Assembly (NCBI GenBank): GCA_024516155.1
Contig: JAJJXM010000028.1
Location: 434,001-498,000, forward strand
Length of the DNA: 64,000 nucleotides
Source: Pyronema omphalodes
Taxonomy: Eukaryota; Ascomycota; Pezizomycetes; Pezizales; Pyronemataceae
Reading direction: 5' to 3'
A program made the translations under genes and the position numbers. How positions within the stretch are numbered: position 1 is the stretch's first letter; every line of letters begins with the position of its first letter. Positions 1 through 10,692 of this stretch are shown piece after piece. The notes under the pieces were generated by a model. It worked only from the letters and a program-made list of their open reading frames with translations, was not told where the DNA came from and ran no database searches.

Positions 1-73
1 GAGAGCAGAAAAGAGCAAAGACAGGGTAAGAATAACGAAGTGAGAGTGTAGAGTGAGAGTGCCGGGAGGGAAA

Positions 74-285
74 AGAGCAAACAGGGCTCCAAAATGTAAC
101 GACGAGAATGAAAACCAGCAGAAGGAAGAGAGGTGGCAACAGGCCCAAGAAATGAAGTACGCTCTGGGGCGGATCCCAGCGAGACTCCAAGGTAACAGCT
201 GGAGCCTCGAAATGTAAATAGACTGTGGCATACGTCATAACCTTAAGGTTGGGAACGTTCAAGAAAATCAAATCAAATCAAACCA
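74..285 (+). repeat. Non-LTR retrotransposon 3' tail (family A)
   Basis: From about 74 to 268 this matches the stretch at 19867-20063 with few differences. It ends in CATAACCTTAAGGTTGGGAACGTTCAAGAAA followed by a short run of ATCAA units, although only the shorter motif GGTTGGGAACGTT is diagnostic. A conserved 3' end followed by a short tandem tail is typical of non-LTR elements. No coding sequence remains and no target-site duplication is evident on the left side, so the copy could continue beyond its visible start. Confidence 0.65.
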
Positions 286-869
286 ATCACATGCCCATTA
301 ACATCACGAAATATGACTCGACTTACTACCATGCGAAAAAGACAATGTACTCTTGCCATTTCTCGGGAAGCTTATCTGCTTCTCCTTCGCAATGTGGAAC
401 ACATCACAGGTAAGAGGATGCGCAATCGAGGCCGCCTCAAAGCTGTGGATCTTTTCAGCGATGAGCGCCTCACCGAGCCTCTTCGTACGTACCTTTTGGC
501 GACCAGGAAGGTGGGCCAACGCTACGAGTGAGCGCTGGTGATGAGCGACGGAAGGGATTGGGGATTGGGAATGCGGGGATTACGGGAAAAAGGCGGTGGT
601 GATTCTTTTGGTTTTCTGTTTTCTTGTCTTTTCTTTCTGTTTTTGTGTGTTTTTTCTTTCTCGATATTTGTTTGCTTGCTTGAAGTTCTTTGTTCGTTTC
701 TTCCCTTTTCTTTTCTTTTCTTGTACGGGGGCGGAGGGGGATAGAAGCGAGCGAGGGGTTTTTACAGAGGTCATGGGGACGCGGTGATGGAATGTGCGTG
801 GGGGTTCACTCGGGGGAGTTGTTTGGGAAGGGGCTTTTTTCATTGACGCAATGGGGACTGTACGATTTT

Positions 870-1015
870 TTCTTTGGCGGTGTGGGTGTAGGAGATTGGG
901 GGACCTCATTAGGTGGTTTAGATCACGAGGACAGAATTCGGATGTTGTTTTAGTCCTGCATAGGCATTTCAGGCCTCGGTCAGCGTATGATTAGAATTAA
1001 ATCAAATCAAATTCT
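870..1015 (+). repeat. Non-LTR retrotransposon 3' tail (family B)
   Basis: The motif CCTGCATAGGC, then TTTCAGGCCTCG and CAGCGTATGAT, is followed by an AATCAAATCAAA-type tail. The same ordered motifs occur at 43669-43756, where a duplicated target site proves insertion, and a more diverged version occurs near 2815-2955. It has no coding capacity. Confidence 0.6.
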
Positions 1016-1148
1016 GACATTTTTACACATTGAATTTGAGACCCTCTCTTATCCATTATCCATTAGATATAACATGTTATTACCAACTTTTCAACCGTTG
1101 AAATCTTTAGCCGGGCGATTTCGGGAGTTGTGAGCCATACGTATTGAC

Positions 1149-1829
1149 TTGCACTTCGTTCTCAACCCGAACACTAAGAGAAAGCGACGCTCCGGCCATC
1201 AAGACATCGAACCAACATCTGACACAACCCAACGACTAATGACCCACAAACAACGACGCAATGCATCGCCAGAGCATAGCGTGATGCACTCGAGACATGC
1301 AACCACCGCCGCCCAGGACAAACTTGATACTCTAAAGATCAAGTATCCCCCATGTTCACCTGCCATAACCCCAACCGAAACATTACCCAACTCTCTTCCT
1401 CAAGTATCTCCTCAGGTCACAACTCTACCGGACGTCTCTAGCACTGCCCCTGCCGAAGGCGAACGTTGGAAGATAGTGGAAGGCAAGACAATGCGGAGGA
1501 AGAGGAGAAGTGAACAGACAAGCAACCAGAAGGCAGCTCCAAATAACGACAAAACCCCAACAACAAAGACTGGTAGGAGGGGAAAGAGCACCTACCAACC
1601 CAAACCAACGACTACTCCCACAAAGAAAACCTGGGCAGAGGTTGTCAAAAGTGGAGGAATTAATGTCCAGATTGTCTTAGGCAATGACCACCTTCAACTA
1701 ATCACACCGACGACAAGAGCCCGAAGAGAGAGGCAAGGAGGGGCAGCGCGAAGGCTCAAAAAGAAGGCCCGAGAAGGTAGAGGGACGGAGGAGGAGAGAA
1801 GGGGAAGAAGTAGCCCGGCAGTAGTATAA
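1149..1829 (+). mobile_element. ORF1 fragment of a Tad1-like non-LTR retrotransposon
   Basis: An open frame of 226 codons encodes a very basic, Ser/Thr/Pro-rich protein. The motif TWAEVVKSGG near residues 162-171 resembles the N-terminal part of ORF1 (gag-like) proteins of fungal Tad1/LINE elements. The CCHC zinc knuckles expected further on are absent, and there is no ORF2 with endonuclease and reverse transcriptase. The frame ends just before an A-rich stretch, and a 3' tail of the same superfamily follows at 1915-2145. I infer an internally deleted or decayed element. The family call rests on one motif and on composition, so it could be another basic low-complexity protein. Confidence 0.55.
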
Positions 1830-1914
1830 GGTCCAAGAAATAAATAAATAAAAAAAAAAAAAGGGATTTAGATGTGAAGGGAAGGGAAGAGAAGAGGAAT
1901 GAGGTGAACGACTA

Positions 1915-2145
1915 GGCGGAATAATAATTGAGCGTACAGGGCTCTAGACTATATTGACGCGAAAGAAAATCAGCATGGAGAACACCAGGGTGCTGTGGCA
2001 CCAAACAATGAAGAATGCTCTGGGGCTTTTCCCAGTAGGCCTCCGGGATTACAGACCGGGGCCTAAAGATGTATATTAACACAGACCACGTCATAACCTT
2101 ACGGTTGGGAACGTTTAAGAATCAATCAATCAATCAATCAATAAC
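1915..2145 (+). repeat. Non-LTR retrotransposon 3' tail (family A relative)
   Basis: A diverged relative of the tails at 74-285 and 19867-20063, with shared blocks in the same order: ACAGGGCTC, ATGAAGNANGCTCTGGGG, TCCCAG, CGTCATAACCTTA and GGTTGGGAACGTT. It ends in five AATC units. It follows the ORF1 fragment and may be that element's 3' end after loss of ORF2. Confidence 0.6.
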
Positions 2146-3369
2146 CGAGGACATATCCCCCCCCCCCCCCTCCCCCCGTGGATCTCAGGACATTATCCAT
2201 ACCTAATTCTCTACACAAAGTGAAGAAAAAACAGTGCAAATTCCCAGGTCCCGGTTGACTCTTTGTGTATGTATGTATGAATAATGAACCAGTATATCCA
2301 TCGCACATACATGGTATTTATAATCTACCTGTTTCTATCATATGTACAAAGAACAAGAAAACTACCTGTAAACTGGAAAAAAAACAAGATAAAGAAAAAG
2401 ACAAAGATAAAGACAAAGATAAAGACAAAGATAAAGACAAAGAAACGTCGCATTCCCCGTTGTGACAAGCTTTCAAGGATACCCACAATTTTTATTAGCG
2501 GGTTGCGGAGTTATCTTGGCCGTTGGCTATTGGGGTATGGTATACAGGCCTAAGGGCTAAGCTGCTAAGCCGCTAAGGCATCCCTTGGCGGTTTAGCTGT
2601 TAGTTGTAAACAATGGCCCTGTGATGAGGTTTGATGCTTTGTTGGTCTTTGAGTGTAACTTTTGTGGTATTGTTATAGCTTGTGGGTGCGGGTGACGGTG
2701 TGGTGTTTATAAAGCAGACAAAAAGATATTGAAATACGCTGATTGATGTGTGCATCACAGTTGCTTGTTTTTAAATTTCTATCTGATGCTTTGTTGTAGG
2801 CTCGTAGGTATGTTTTATAGGGGAGCGTCACTAGGTGGCTTTGGTTACGAGGTGGGATTATGGGTTTGTTTGTCTTGCATGGGTATTGAGGGTCTTGGAT
2901 GTTGTCTGGTTGAAATAAGCAAACAAATTGACAAGCAAGCAAACAAACAATAGATATGCCTATCTAATTAGCGATTGATTTTTGATGATTTTTCTTTTGT
3001 GTTCAAATTGATATGGTAGTTAACCTGGGGTCCTGGAATAATTCGAATGCTTTCCTCATTTTTAACATTTTTATATCGAGTTCTCCGTGGGTATGTCTGA
3101 TCAACCATATCATAAAGAAACAAGAAACACTTCTAAACATAAATTTATTTGCACACTAGCTCAAGTTAGACTGACCTAATGTGTAAACACCACATTAACC
3201 TCTATAATAGTCAATAATCATAGCGACCAATTAACTTATCAAATGCAATTCCCATTTATGTAATACAAAAACAAAACGCACCCAAAACTCCCATGCAAAA
3301 TACCAGTCTTGAACAAAAAAACTCTAAACTTATGCATCATAAGTATGCTATACATCAAACCATTACTGT
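2146..3369. other. Intergenic, repeats only
   Basis: No gene seen. It holds a poly-C tract (about 2158-2172), a 12-bp tandem repeat AAAGACAAAGAT at about 2393-2443, and a retroelement-tail-like stretch (2815-2955). The last ~400 bp is AT-rich and would hold the 3' UTR and terminator of the TFB2 gene on the minus strand. Confidence 0.5.
2815..2955 (+). repeat. Diverged family B retroelement tail
   Basis: The stretch around TCACTAGGTGGCTTTGG, then TTGCATGGGTATTGAGGGTC, aligns by eye with the family B tail at 870-1015 (ATTAGGTGGTTTAGA, then CTGCATAGGCATTTCAGGCC). It ends in an AAGCAAACAA-type tail. The similarity is weak but ordered. Confidence 0.4.
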
Positions 3370-5069
3370 TTATACCTTCTTCCCAGCCTGCACAGCAGCC
3401 TGCCCTCCTTGTGCTTGTCTCCTCTGTAGATAATCCAAAATCTGATCAGTGCGAGTAGCAAACATCAACCTCTTTTTAGGATCTTTCCAAGCCAATATTC
3501 CAACCTCCTCTGCATATCGTGCTGTATCGTCGAAATCCCATTGTGTTGCGAAATCTCGGAATAGGAATCCAGGTGTTGTCTTCATTCTCTCTCCTTCGAT
3601 TTGCCAGAGTCGGATTTGATCAACTACTGTTGGAGGAAGAATCAATACGTTTTTACGCATTATTGGATGTGCGTGGACTCGGAGGTAGTCGATGATTTGG
3701 TCGGCGGTAATTCCATTTGCGATGGCTCGTTGAATAGAACCTCGGGTTAATTTGGCGGTGATAAGATTAGGGAATCTTGATCCTAGTTTGCAGAAAAGTT
3801 CCAAAATAGCAATTGCTAGAGGAGAAGAGGTGTAGGCATAGACACGGTAGTTGGTTTCAATGATGATGAATCCGCGTTCTTCTGGATCATCGGAAGGCTC
3901 TTTTGATGGTGCTGTTATAGCGTGGGAGAAAGCTGCAGCGGCAGTTCTTAGGCCAGTGACATCACTGGTGAGAGTAGTTGCCAGACGAGTAGGATAGAAT
4001 CTATCTGAAGTACTCTTGCGTTGAAATACTACTCCATAATCTCTAAGATCTGTCAACATCATTTTTTGGGTTTGTGTTAAAGTTGCTACAGAGTAGGCTT
4101 GACCGAGTTCGAGTGATCCGAGCATGAGTAGAAAGTGCAAAACGTCGGTTTTTTCCATTCCAAGACTTTCGGACATTTCGAGGTATTGGATTAACAACAC
4201 CCAAATCTGGGCGTTTCCTTCTTGGAGAATAAAGGAAAATCCGGCTTGTGTGATTTTGGAAGCTGTGGAGCTTACCCGCATGAGGCCACTAGTAGAGAGA
4301 AGGTGCTTAACACCCTGTCCCGGCTGCTGGGTTCCAGAAGGCTCCACCATGTAGTGTAAGATACAGTCGAATTGGCTTGCCGCGTACTTATCGAGGAAAG
4401 GAATATCGACCTTTTTCTTGTCTTCGCCGTTGACAGGGACACCGAATGAATGGTGATCGCCACTAGAGCTATTTAGCTGGTGCAACAATCCAGGCAACGT
4501 GCAGAAAATCCCACCCTCCGGTCAAGGCCAATCTAAAATTCTTCTTGAAGATGGGGTCCAAGGTGATTTGTCCACCGTTTTCGTGGATAATGTGTAATCG
4601 ACGTAATTTAATGAACGCATCTTCACGTTCTCTGCAAAATCATCAGGAACACCGCAAGACCCCCGAAATTGAGCATATAGCTACCGGTAGCTTTCGATGC
4701 GCACCCATGACTGTAGATCCGCCAGCGGGATGGGTCGTTCGTTGTAGAGAAGGGTTGTAACGAAGATCTTTGCTGTGTCGTTGCGTCAGCGCTTGTCGAT
4801 AACTGGCGTCGTAGAACCAACCAAGACTCGGTAACATGCGACGAAAAATCGCAAGCGCTGTAGCAGGTTGCTGATACAGCTTCTGGAAGGTTATCGGGGG
4901 TAGACTCTGCGGCGGTCAGCGGTGCTCTGCTGGTGATAAAACGCGCGGCAGAGGTAGTACTTGGAGGTAATCATCAAAGCTGTGGAATTTTCGCGGTTAG
5001 CTTGCTTTGTTTGACGTGCAGCTATATTAAGCTAGGGATTTACCCGCGAATTGTGGCGGACGGCGCCAT
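3370..5069 (-). CDS. TFB2: TFIIH subunit Tfb2 (p52)
   Basis: Core subunit of general transcription and DNA-repair factor TFIIH; it anchors and stimulates the XPB/Ssl2 translocase in the nucleus. Reconstructed exons on the minus strand: 5044-5069, 4961-4979, 4822-4906, 4685-4772, 4515-4631 and 3370-4468, giving 477 aa (yeast and human relatives are about 513 and 462). All junctions keep frame and have GT...AG ends; introns are 46-64 nt. Family landmarks in order: KLYQQPATALAIFRRMLPSL (about residues 25-44), NPIF-like DPIFKKNFRLALTGG, the LDKYAASQFDCILHYMV block, GVVFQRK, YPTRLATTL, ETNYRVYAYT, RFPNL, and the C-terminal VLPPTVVDQIRLWQIEGER and DQILDYLQRR. The second coding exon is only 19 nt; donor GTACTA at 4960 was preferred because it joins DYLQ to SLPPITF as in relatives. 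The start is the ATG at 5069, head-to-head with TAD2. Confidence 0.93.
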
Positions 5070-5294
5070 GTTGTCGCGTATTGTGTGGTCGTGTGTGAGA
5101 TATGCTGGGGCGACGTGAAGCTTCAAAGCTCTCAAGTTCAGATTGGTGCGGGTAACTACGTGATTGCTTGTTTTAGCCTAATTGATCGATGAGCAGTGTC
5201 ACGTGGGATGGAGCTAGCATTAAAGTTTTGTGTGCCCTATCGACACAAACTTGGGTAACAACCTCCCCAACACGTCCGGTACACGCTCTTTAAA
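5070..5294. promoter_or_regulatory. Divergent promoter, TFB2 / TAD2
   Basis: The 225 bp between two divergent start codons must carry both promoters and 5' UTRs. No clear TATA box is visible. A CACGTG element lies at about 5200-5205. A TTTAAA sequence sits just before the TAD2 ATG. Assignment is by position. Confidence 0.55.
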
Positions 5295-6397
5295 ATGACG
5301 ACCGAAGAAATGGAGATTGATCCACCGTCTCCCCTTGATCCGCCGTCTCCTCCCTCAGCTCAACTTCTTCAGGAAATGAACAGCAGCCTTGCGTCCGCCA
5401 AAATGGAGCTCCCCCCCGTCCTTCCTATGGTTCCTGCAGACGACTTGGAGACTCACCGCCACTTTATGCGTGCTGCCCTGGACATGGCTGACACAGCTTT
5501 GAAAACTGACGAAGTTCCTGTTGGATGTGTTTTCGTTCATAATAACGAGATTATTGGCAGAGGAAAGAATGACACTAACCGCTCGCTATGTGTATGTTGC
5601 CCGAGTTTGCTAACCACCCCACTACCCCACTCTTGGGCTACTAACGATGTCTTCAGGGAACTCGCCATGCTGAGTTTATAGCTATCGAGCACATCCTTCG
5701 AAGTTACCCCGCCGAGATCTTCCAGGACACAGACCTCTATGTTACCGTCGAGCCTTGCGTCATGTGTGCTTCAGCACTACGCCAGCTCAAGATCCGCCGT
5801 GTTTTCTTCGGTTGTCTCAACGACCGTTTCGGAGGTTGTGGAGGAGTTTTGAAAATTCATGAAGACGTATGTGTCGAACCCGGTTACACGGTACACGGAG
5901 GTATCAACCACGACGAAGCCATTATGTTTTTGCGGCGATTCTACATCCAGGAGAACGAGAGGGCACCGCAACCATTGGCGAAAAAGACTCGTACATTGAA
6001 GACCGAAGTGTTGCCATTTGGCTCGGGATTCCCAAGGGACAATGCAGGTAGGAATCGCAAGAAGGAAGCACTTCTTGTTGCTACGGGTCAATTGGATCGT
6101 AGCTCTTTACCACCTAGACGGAAATCTGAAGCAAACAGTGACCCGACTAGCGGAAGCGGAGGATCGCAAACGGTGAACCCAGCGATCACGACTCCTTCAG
6201 CATCTGCCACGAGACCAGCGAACTTGATTCCCCAGACTAAGCCTATTAGTCCTCCGCGAAGTCCCCCCAAAGCCCACGCAACTCTGGCTATCAACAATCC
6301 GGCTCAGAAAATTGCTGCCAATACCATCAACCCAATGAGCAGACTAACTGTTAAGCTCCCTACAGTAAGTTCAGGTTCCGCGAATTTGACTTCTTAA
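5295..6397 (+). CDS. TAD2: tRNA-specific adenosine deaminase, catalytic subunit Tad2
   Basis: Deaminates adenosine 34 to inosine in the anticodon of several tRNAs, as a heterodimer with Tad3. Exons 5295-5591 and 5657-6397, with a 65-nt phase-0 intron (donor GTATGT, acceptor TTCAG), give 345 aa. The splice joins NRSLC to GTRHAEF and so restores the cytidine/deoxycytidylate deaminase signature. Visible motifs: H103-A-E105 (zinc ligand and proton shuttle), PCVMC with zinc ligands C133 and C136, and the FFGCLNDRFGGCGG block downstream. The first ~55 residues are Pro/acidic-rich. The last ~130 residues are a Ser/Thr/Pro-rich tail absent from yeast Tad2 (about 250 aa), which looks disordered. The ATG chosen is the first in frame after the divergent promoter. 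Confidence 0.93.
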
Positions 6398-7450
6398 ACG
6401 GTTATTCCGACTGGCCCTTCAGTCACTAGGGATACAAATGTTGCATGCAAGGTTTCGGATACGGGCATATGGGTTTGGCGTTGGCTTTGCATTTGCGGTT
6501 TCTGCTTTGTTTACGGGAAGCGTTGTCGATTCGGGTAACTTGCTGTTTTCATGATACGTACCGGTGTTACTTTTTTTTCCTATGCATTAGAGGTTTTTTT
6601 AGACTTCTATAATACTTTACATGATGTGTCAACGTCCTTTTATTACATGGACCAATAAATACCGTGTATCTTGCTATATTTTACGGTTACTTGATACCTT
6701 CGTACTCCCGTAGCCAAGTCACTCCCGTAATTTGTTGTGATATAAACTTCCCTGTATTATATGAAACTCAAATAGAAAAAAAACCAAAATTACATATCAT
6801 TGACGTTTCATGTATTTGATTCAAAGGGTATTTCGTACCTGCATTACAAACCGCGTCTCTTCCGAGACAAGACACAAACCCGGCCCAACTATGTATGTAT
6901 TCTGGATCCTCGGAACATTTCCTAGGTACAGTAACCGAACCGATCAACCGCATTCCGACCGAAAAAAAACCCCCCAAAGAAGCTTATGTATGGTGGTGGT
7001 GGGGCATCCCGAGCGCCCGCTCTAGAATTCGGTCCGATCCAACTCAAGTCTCCCGCTATGTACAGTATTGAAAACATCCCTGCTAAAACTATAGTCGCTT
7101 CACCAATCTCATATCCGAACCCTACCACTCGTTCGTTATTCGTCACGCTTCGCAACTCACGCCTCACCTCGCAACTCACCTCACCTCACCTCGCAACTCA
7201 CCTCACGCTTCGCAACTCACCTCGCAACTCACCTCGCAACTCACCTCGTCTCACCTCGTCTTGTCGGTTCAATTCGATTCGATTCGATTCGGTATCGCTA
7301 CTATCTGACGCCCGTTGAAAGGAACCTGCAAGCCCGCAAAGTCCGCGCAGCCGACACCTCGACCACCCGACCACCCACCACCCACCACCCCACCACCCAC
7401 CACCCACCACCCCACCCAGCCAACCCAGCCAACCCAGCCAACCCACATCA
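6398..7450. other. Intergenic with short tandem repeats
   Basis: No gene seen. It contains AT-rich 3' sequence of TAD2, imperfect tandem repeats of CTCACCTCGCAACT at about 7145-7260, (GATTC)n at about 7273-7291, and CCACCACC / AACCCAGCC repeats at about 7360-7445, just before the MZM1 start. The last part is probably the MZM1 promoter and 5' UTR. Confidence 0.5.
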
Positions 7451-7868
7451 ATGTCCGCCCTCTCAGCCTACCGCCACCTCCTACGTTCCGCACGTCTAGC
7501 CTTCCAAGGCGACACAGTAATGTTCCACGCGGCACAACAAGAATCACGAAAGGCGTTTGAACAGAACAAAGCAGTAGCCGGGGAGGCAGCTGATGCGCTT
7601 ATAAAGCATGCGAAGGATGTTGCGTTGATTTTGAGGACGAATGTTATTCAGGGGAAAAAGGAGGAGAGGGAGGGGGAGGGGGAGGTTTATAGTGAGTTTA
7701 TTCCTTGGGGGCGGGGGGCGGGATTGGTTGTCATGGAAGCTGACGGATTGTGTAGAGCTGAATATTCATGATGAAATCGAGAGAGGTGATAATGAAAGTA
7801 TAAAGAAGGGACGTAAGACACAGTTGGAAATGGGTGGAGGATGCTGTGGTGGATCTGGAAAGAAATAA
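7451..7868 (+). CDS. MZM1: Mitochondrial LYR-type chaperone Mzm1 (complex III assembly)
   Basis: Mzm1/LYRM7 is a matrix LYR protein that stabilises the Rieske Fe-S protein before it is inserted into the cytochrome bc1 complex. Exons 7451-7684 and 7758-7868 give 114 aa; the 73-nt intron has donor GTTTAT and an AG acceptor after a CTGAC branch site at about 7739. Exon 1 has the N-terminal AYRHLLRSARLAFQGD motif characteristic of this family, then HAKDVALILRTNVIQG. Exon 2 supplies the conserved LNIHDEIERGDNESIKK block. The acceptor at 7757 (GAG) was chosen over TAG at 7755 because only it keeps frame. A Glu/Gly-rich run encoded by GGGGAG repeats sits at the exon junction. The end is Cys/Gly-rich. 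Confidence 0.88.
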
Positions 7869-8357
7869 ACTCGTCGTCCCGGCATTTACAATTAGGTTAC
7901 CAGGACATCAGCCTAGCGATACCGAGAGCAGCAGTAACACCAATACCACAAAAAGAGCCGATGAGGAGGAGGAGGATTATGATGATGATGGAGTTTTGTA
8001 TGATTCATAAGCGAGGGGGAGGTTTTTTTTTGAAAAGCGAGAAGGAGGGGAAGAAAGTTTTAGGAAGAGAGAGAGAGAGAGAGAGAGAGATATCATGTAC
8101 AATATTGCAGTTTCGATTACGCAAGCCATTTTTCATTACAACAAAACAAAACAATTTGTTTTTACACAAGCATTTTCCATTATGACTAAACAATTTGTTT
8201 TTTTCCATTTCCCAAATTAAACAGAACGCCAATTTATCAAAGCAACAGACATATATGAACAATCCGAAGAACCCATATATCATCTCCAGTTTCCCCGGCT
8301 TCCCCGGCTTCCCCGGCTTCCACGGTTTCCCAATCTCTCTGCATCTCAACAAACTGC
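7869..8357. other. Intergenic between MZM1 and SLT11 (convergent)
   Basis: Shared 3' flank of two convergent genes. It holds a (GA)n run at about 8068-8090, CAACAAAACAAAACAA-type A-rich sequence and three copies of CTTCCCCGG at about 8293-8321. No gene seen. Confidence 0.5.
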
Positions 8358-9503
8358 TTAGTTTGCCGCCTGCGATGGGTACCAGGCCTCATCATCCTCG
8401 CCCGGCGGCTTCGCAATCTGAATATTTGCGAAACTCGGCTGCTGTCTCTGCTGTCCCTCCTCCTGCTGCTGTTGTGGTTCCTCCGCCTCCTGCTGCGCCG
8501 CCATAACCTCTCCAGTGCTCCTATTCCCTCCTTGGCTTCTATCAATATTTCCCAACGGCCTAGGCTTTCCCCATTGAATCTTCAGAGGACAACCCGCAAT
8601 CACAGCCTTTCCTTGGCAGCTCTCTGCCGCAGCCTCGGCTCCGGCACGGGAGGCAAAGTTGACGAAAGCACAGTGGGAGCGGTGAACGCAGACAATTGAC
8701 TTGATGGCACCAAATGCGGAGAAGAAGGTACGGATTTGATGTTCGGCGAGATCATCTTCAACTCTGTATGTATCACACATTATTAGCAATCAACATTTAC
8801 TTATCTCCTCACCAAGAAGGCTGGAAAATACGTACCCAGTCAAAAATAAACTCATAATACTCTGATCCTGAGGTGGCTTAATATCCGCCGGTCCAGCAGG
8901 AAGCTGATTATTCGTAAACCTTCCCATCTTTCCCTTTCCTTTCACACCCCTAGTCTTTTCTCCTCCTCTCGCATTCCGCACCGGTCCAGTTCCTCCCGTC
9001 AATAACTTCTGTCCCGTCTGACTTGACTCCCCTCCTTCTCTCCTCCTCTGGTAAGGTTCACTCCCCGCCAGCCTCTTCAACAGCTCCCTAGCCGCTCCAT
9101 CGGTCTTTTCATATTCCTCCGGGATCCCACCATCTTTCAGTTCCCCCTCATGATTCTGGGCATAATACTGTTTATTAATATCACTCTGTGGCCCCTGCGC
9201 AACCAGCTTCAAAGCAGCATCACGAATCGCAATCGGTAATCCGAAACTAAGATCAAGCATACAGCATTGACAACAATTCTTCAACCGAGCGCAGGTTAAG
9301 CAAATATTTGTTTTCTTGTTCCGAATAGTTCGGTCTACGGACCAGCGGAAAACTGTAAATGGTCGTGTACAGATCTTGCATTCTAGATCTAACGGCGCTT
9401 TTAACATCTGGATGTATGGGTTGGGCCCGAGACAGGGTTCGCACACGGAGGGGAAGTCGGTGGTTTCGCGGCCGGCGCGGTTGGGGTCGGATTTTGGCGG
9501 CAT
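8358..9503 (-). CDS. SLT11: Pre-mRNA splicing factor Slt11/Ecm2 (RBM22-like)
   Basis: Spliceosomal protein that contacts U6 snRNA and U2/U6 helix II and is needed for activation of the spliceosome. Minus-strand exons 8836-9503 and 8358-8763, with a 72-nt intron (donor GTACGT, acceptor TACAG), give 357 aa. Features in order: start MPPKSDPNRAG; an N-terminal cysteine cluster with CEPC, CKIC, CLTC and CCQCC spacing (about residues 20-78), the zinc-binding region of the RBM22/Ecm2 family; a Gly/Lys-rich linker; and a C-terminal RRM beginning at SLFLTGVEDDL across the splice junction, with FFSAFGAIKS and CAFVNFASR as its core strands. A Gln/Glu-rich stretch precedes the C-terminus. In-frame codons upstream of 9503 lack a better start. 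Convergent with MZM1. Confidence 0.92.
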
Positions 9504-10290
9504 TTTTGGGCGCGGTGTTTGCTGGATGAGACGCTGGGGGTTGGTGCTGTGGTGAAGGTGATGCGGGACGTGATTGATGTTGAGGTCGAGTAGGTTGAAT
9601 AAGTCGCGATGCTGTGGCGCGTGCAAAGGCTCTCACGGGAAGACACGCTAAGGGTTAGGGTCGCTTTTATTCCCTGGGTGGCAATACGTTCGCTATAAGC
9701 GAAACTGAAACTTGGAAGCTTTTGAAGCTGGACCTGTTTTCCTTGTTCCTTGTGAGTTTTGCGAGGACAATATTCCTTAATCTAGAAATTATCTACAACT
9801 GGTAGCTAGAAATACGAATTAAGGCAACTAATTTTTTTGTCATTTGTAGGCCGAGTGAGAGGAAACTTACACTCATCGCGGTTCACGTCCCGAGCTTGTG
9901 TACCGGGACACCCGATCCATGCCACCCACCCAAACTTCGCGTGTCAACTGTCGTCGTCGCTCTATGTACGCGCTTATCACGTGTCTCACTACTGTACCTA
10001 CATAGCTGCAACGCTGCGTCTCCTACGCCTACAACGGTCAACCTCAGCTCTTGTCCATACATAGTCTGACATCTTCAACTTCGGGCCTTACAAATTCCAA
10101 CCACGAACCCAATATTTCAACCAAAAACGATACAAATATAACCACAACCAAACGAAACGCCACTCCACATATAATCCCACAACCCAGCAAACCATCTCTA
10201 CCACTATAGTTATCCACCGTCTTAATCCGCAGTCGACGCACCCCGCACCCCCCACCCACCACCCAGCACCCCCACCTACAACCAACCACC
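9504..10290. other. Divergent promoter region, SLT11 / C2H2 gene
   Basis: Upstream sequence of two divergent genes. The last ~70 bp before 10291 is C-rich (CCACCCACC-type), as is common in fungal 5' UTRs. Two TTAGGG-like hexamers occur near 9645-9660 but are not a telomeric array. No gene seen. Confidence 0.5.
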
Positions 10291-10692
10291 ATGTCCCTCC
10301 CCCCACCCCTCACCGCCTCCGCCCGCGAAGCCCGCTTCGCCTTCTACTGCACCCTCTGTTCCAAAGGCTACAGCCGAATCCACGAGTTTGAAGCACACGA
10401 GAATTCCTACGACCACCAACACAAAAAGCGATTCCAAGAGATGAAAGCGATGCAAAAGCCAGTTTTCAAATCCGAGAGGTCTGATGATGGAGGGGGAGGG
10501 GTTATGAGGGCGATTAAAATCGAGCCTTTGGGAGGGAAGAAGAAGGGAGGGTTTAAATCTGCGTTTGGGGGTGGAGGTTTCGGGGAGCTGAAAAAGGAGG
10601 GGAAGGAGGTCAAGGAATTGGAAACGGGTGAGGTCGAGTCGGATACGGATCTGGAGGATGCTTATGATCCGGAGAAACCGACGGGGCCGTAG
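10291..10692 (+). CDS. Small single C2H2 zinc-finger protein
   Basis: A 133-aa protein with no intron. Residues ~17-52 form one zinc finger with FYCTLCSKGY, then HEFEAHENSYDHQHKKR, that is C-x2-C...H-x5-H, followed by basic residues. The spacing and the FxxHxxSYDHxHKxR run resemble the finger of the ZNF804/GPATCH8 group, associated with RNA/splicing factors. The remainder is Gly/Lys-rich and then acidic (ESDTDLEDAYDPE), probably disordered. A nuclear nucleic-acid-binding role is inferred from the finger only. ATG follows a C-rich leader. Confidence 0.8.
   Translation: MSLPPPLTASAREARFAFYCTLCSKGYSRIHEFEAHENSYDHQHKKRFQEMKAMQKPVFKSERSDDGGGGVMRAIKIEPLGGKKKGGFKSAFGGGGFGELKKEGKEVKELETGEVESDTDLEDAYDPEKPTGP

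Noticed and set aside
538..953. Several overlapping frames of 60-110 codons in T/G-rich sequence
   Set aside because: Low-complexity T/G-rich DNA beside retroelement tails; the translations are hydrophobic or basic runs without features.
9640..9662. TTAGGG-like hexamers resembling telomeric repeat
   Set aside because: Only two imperfect units; no array.
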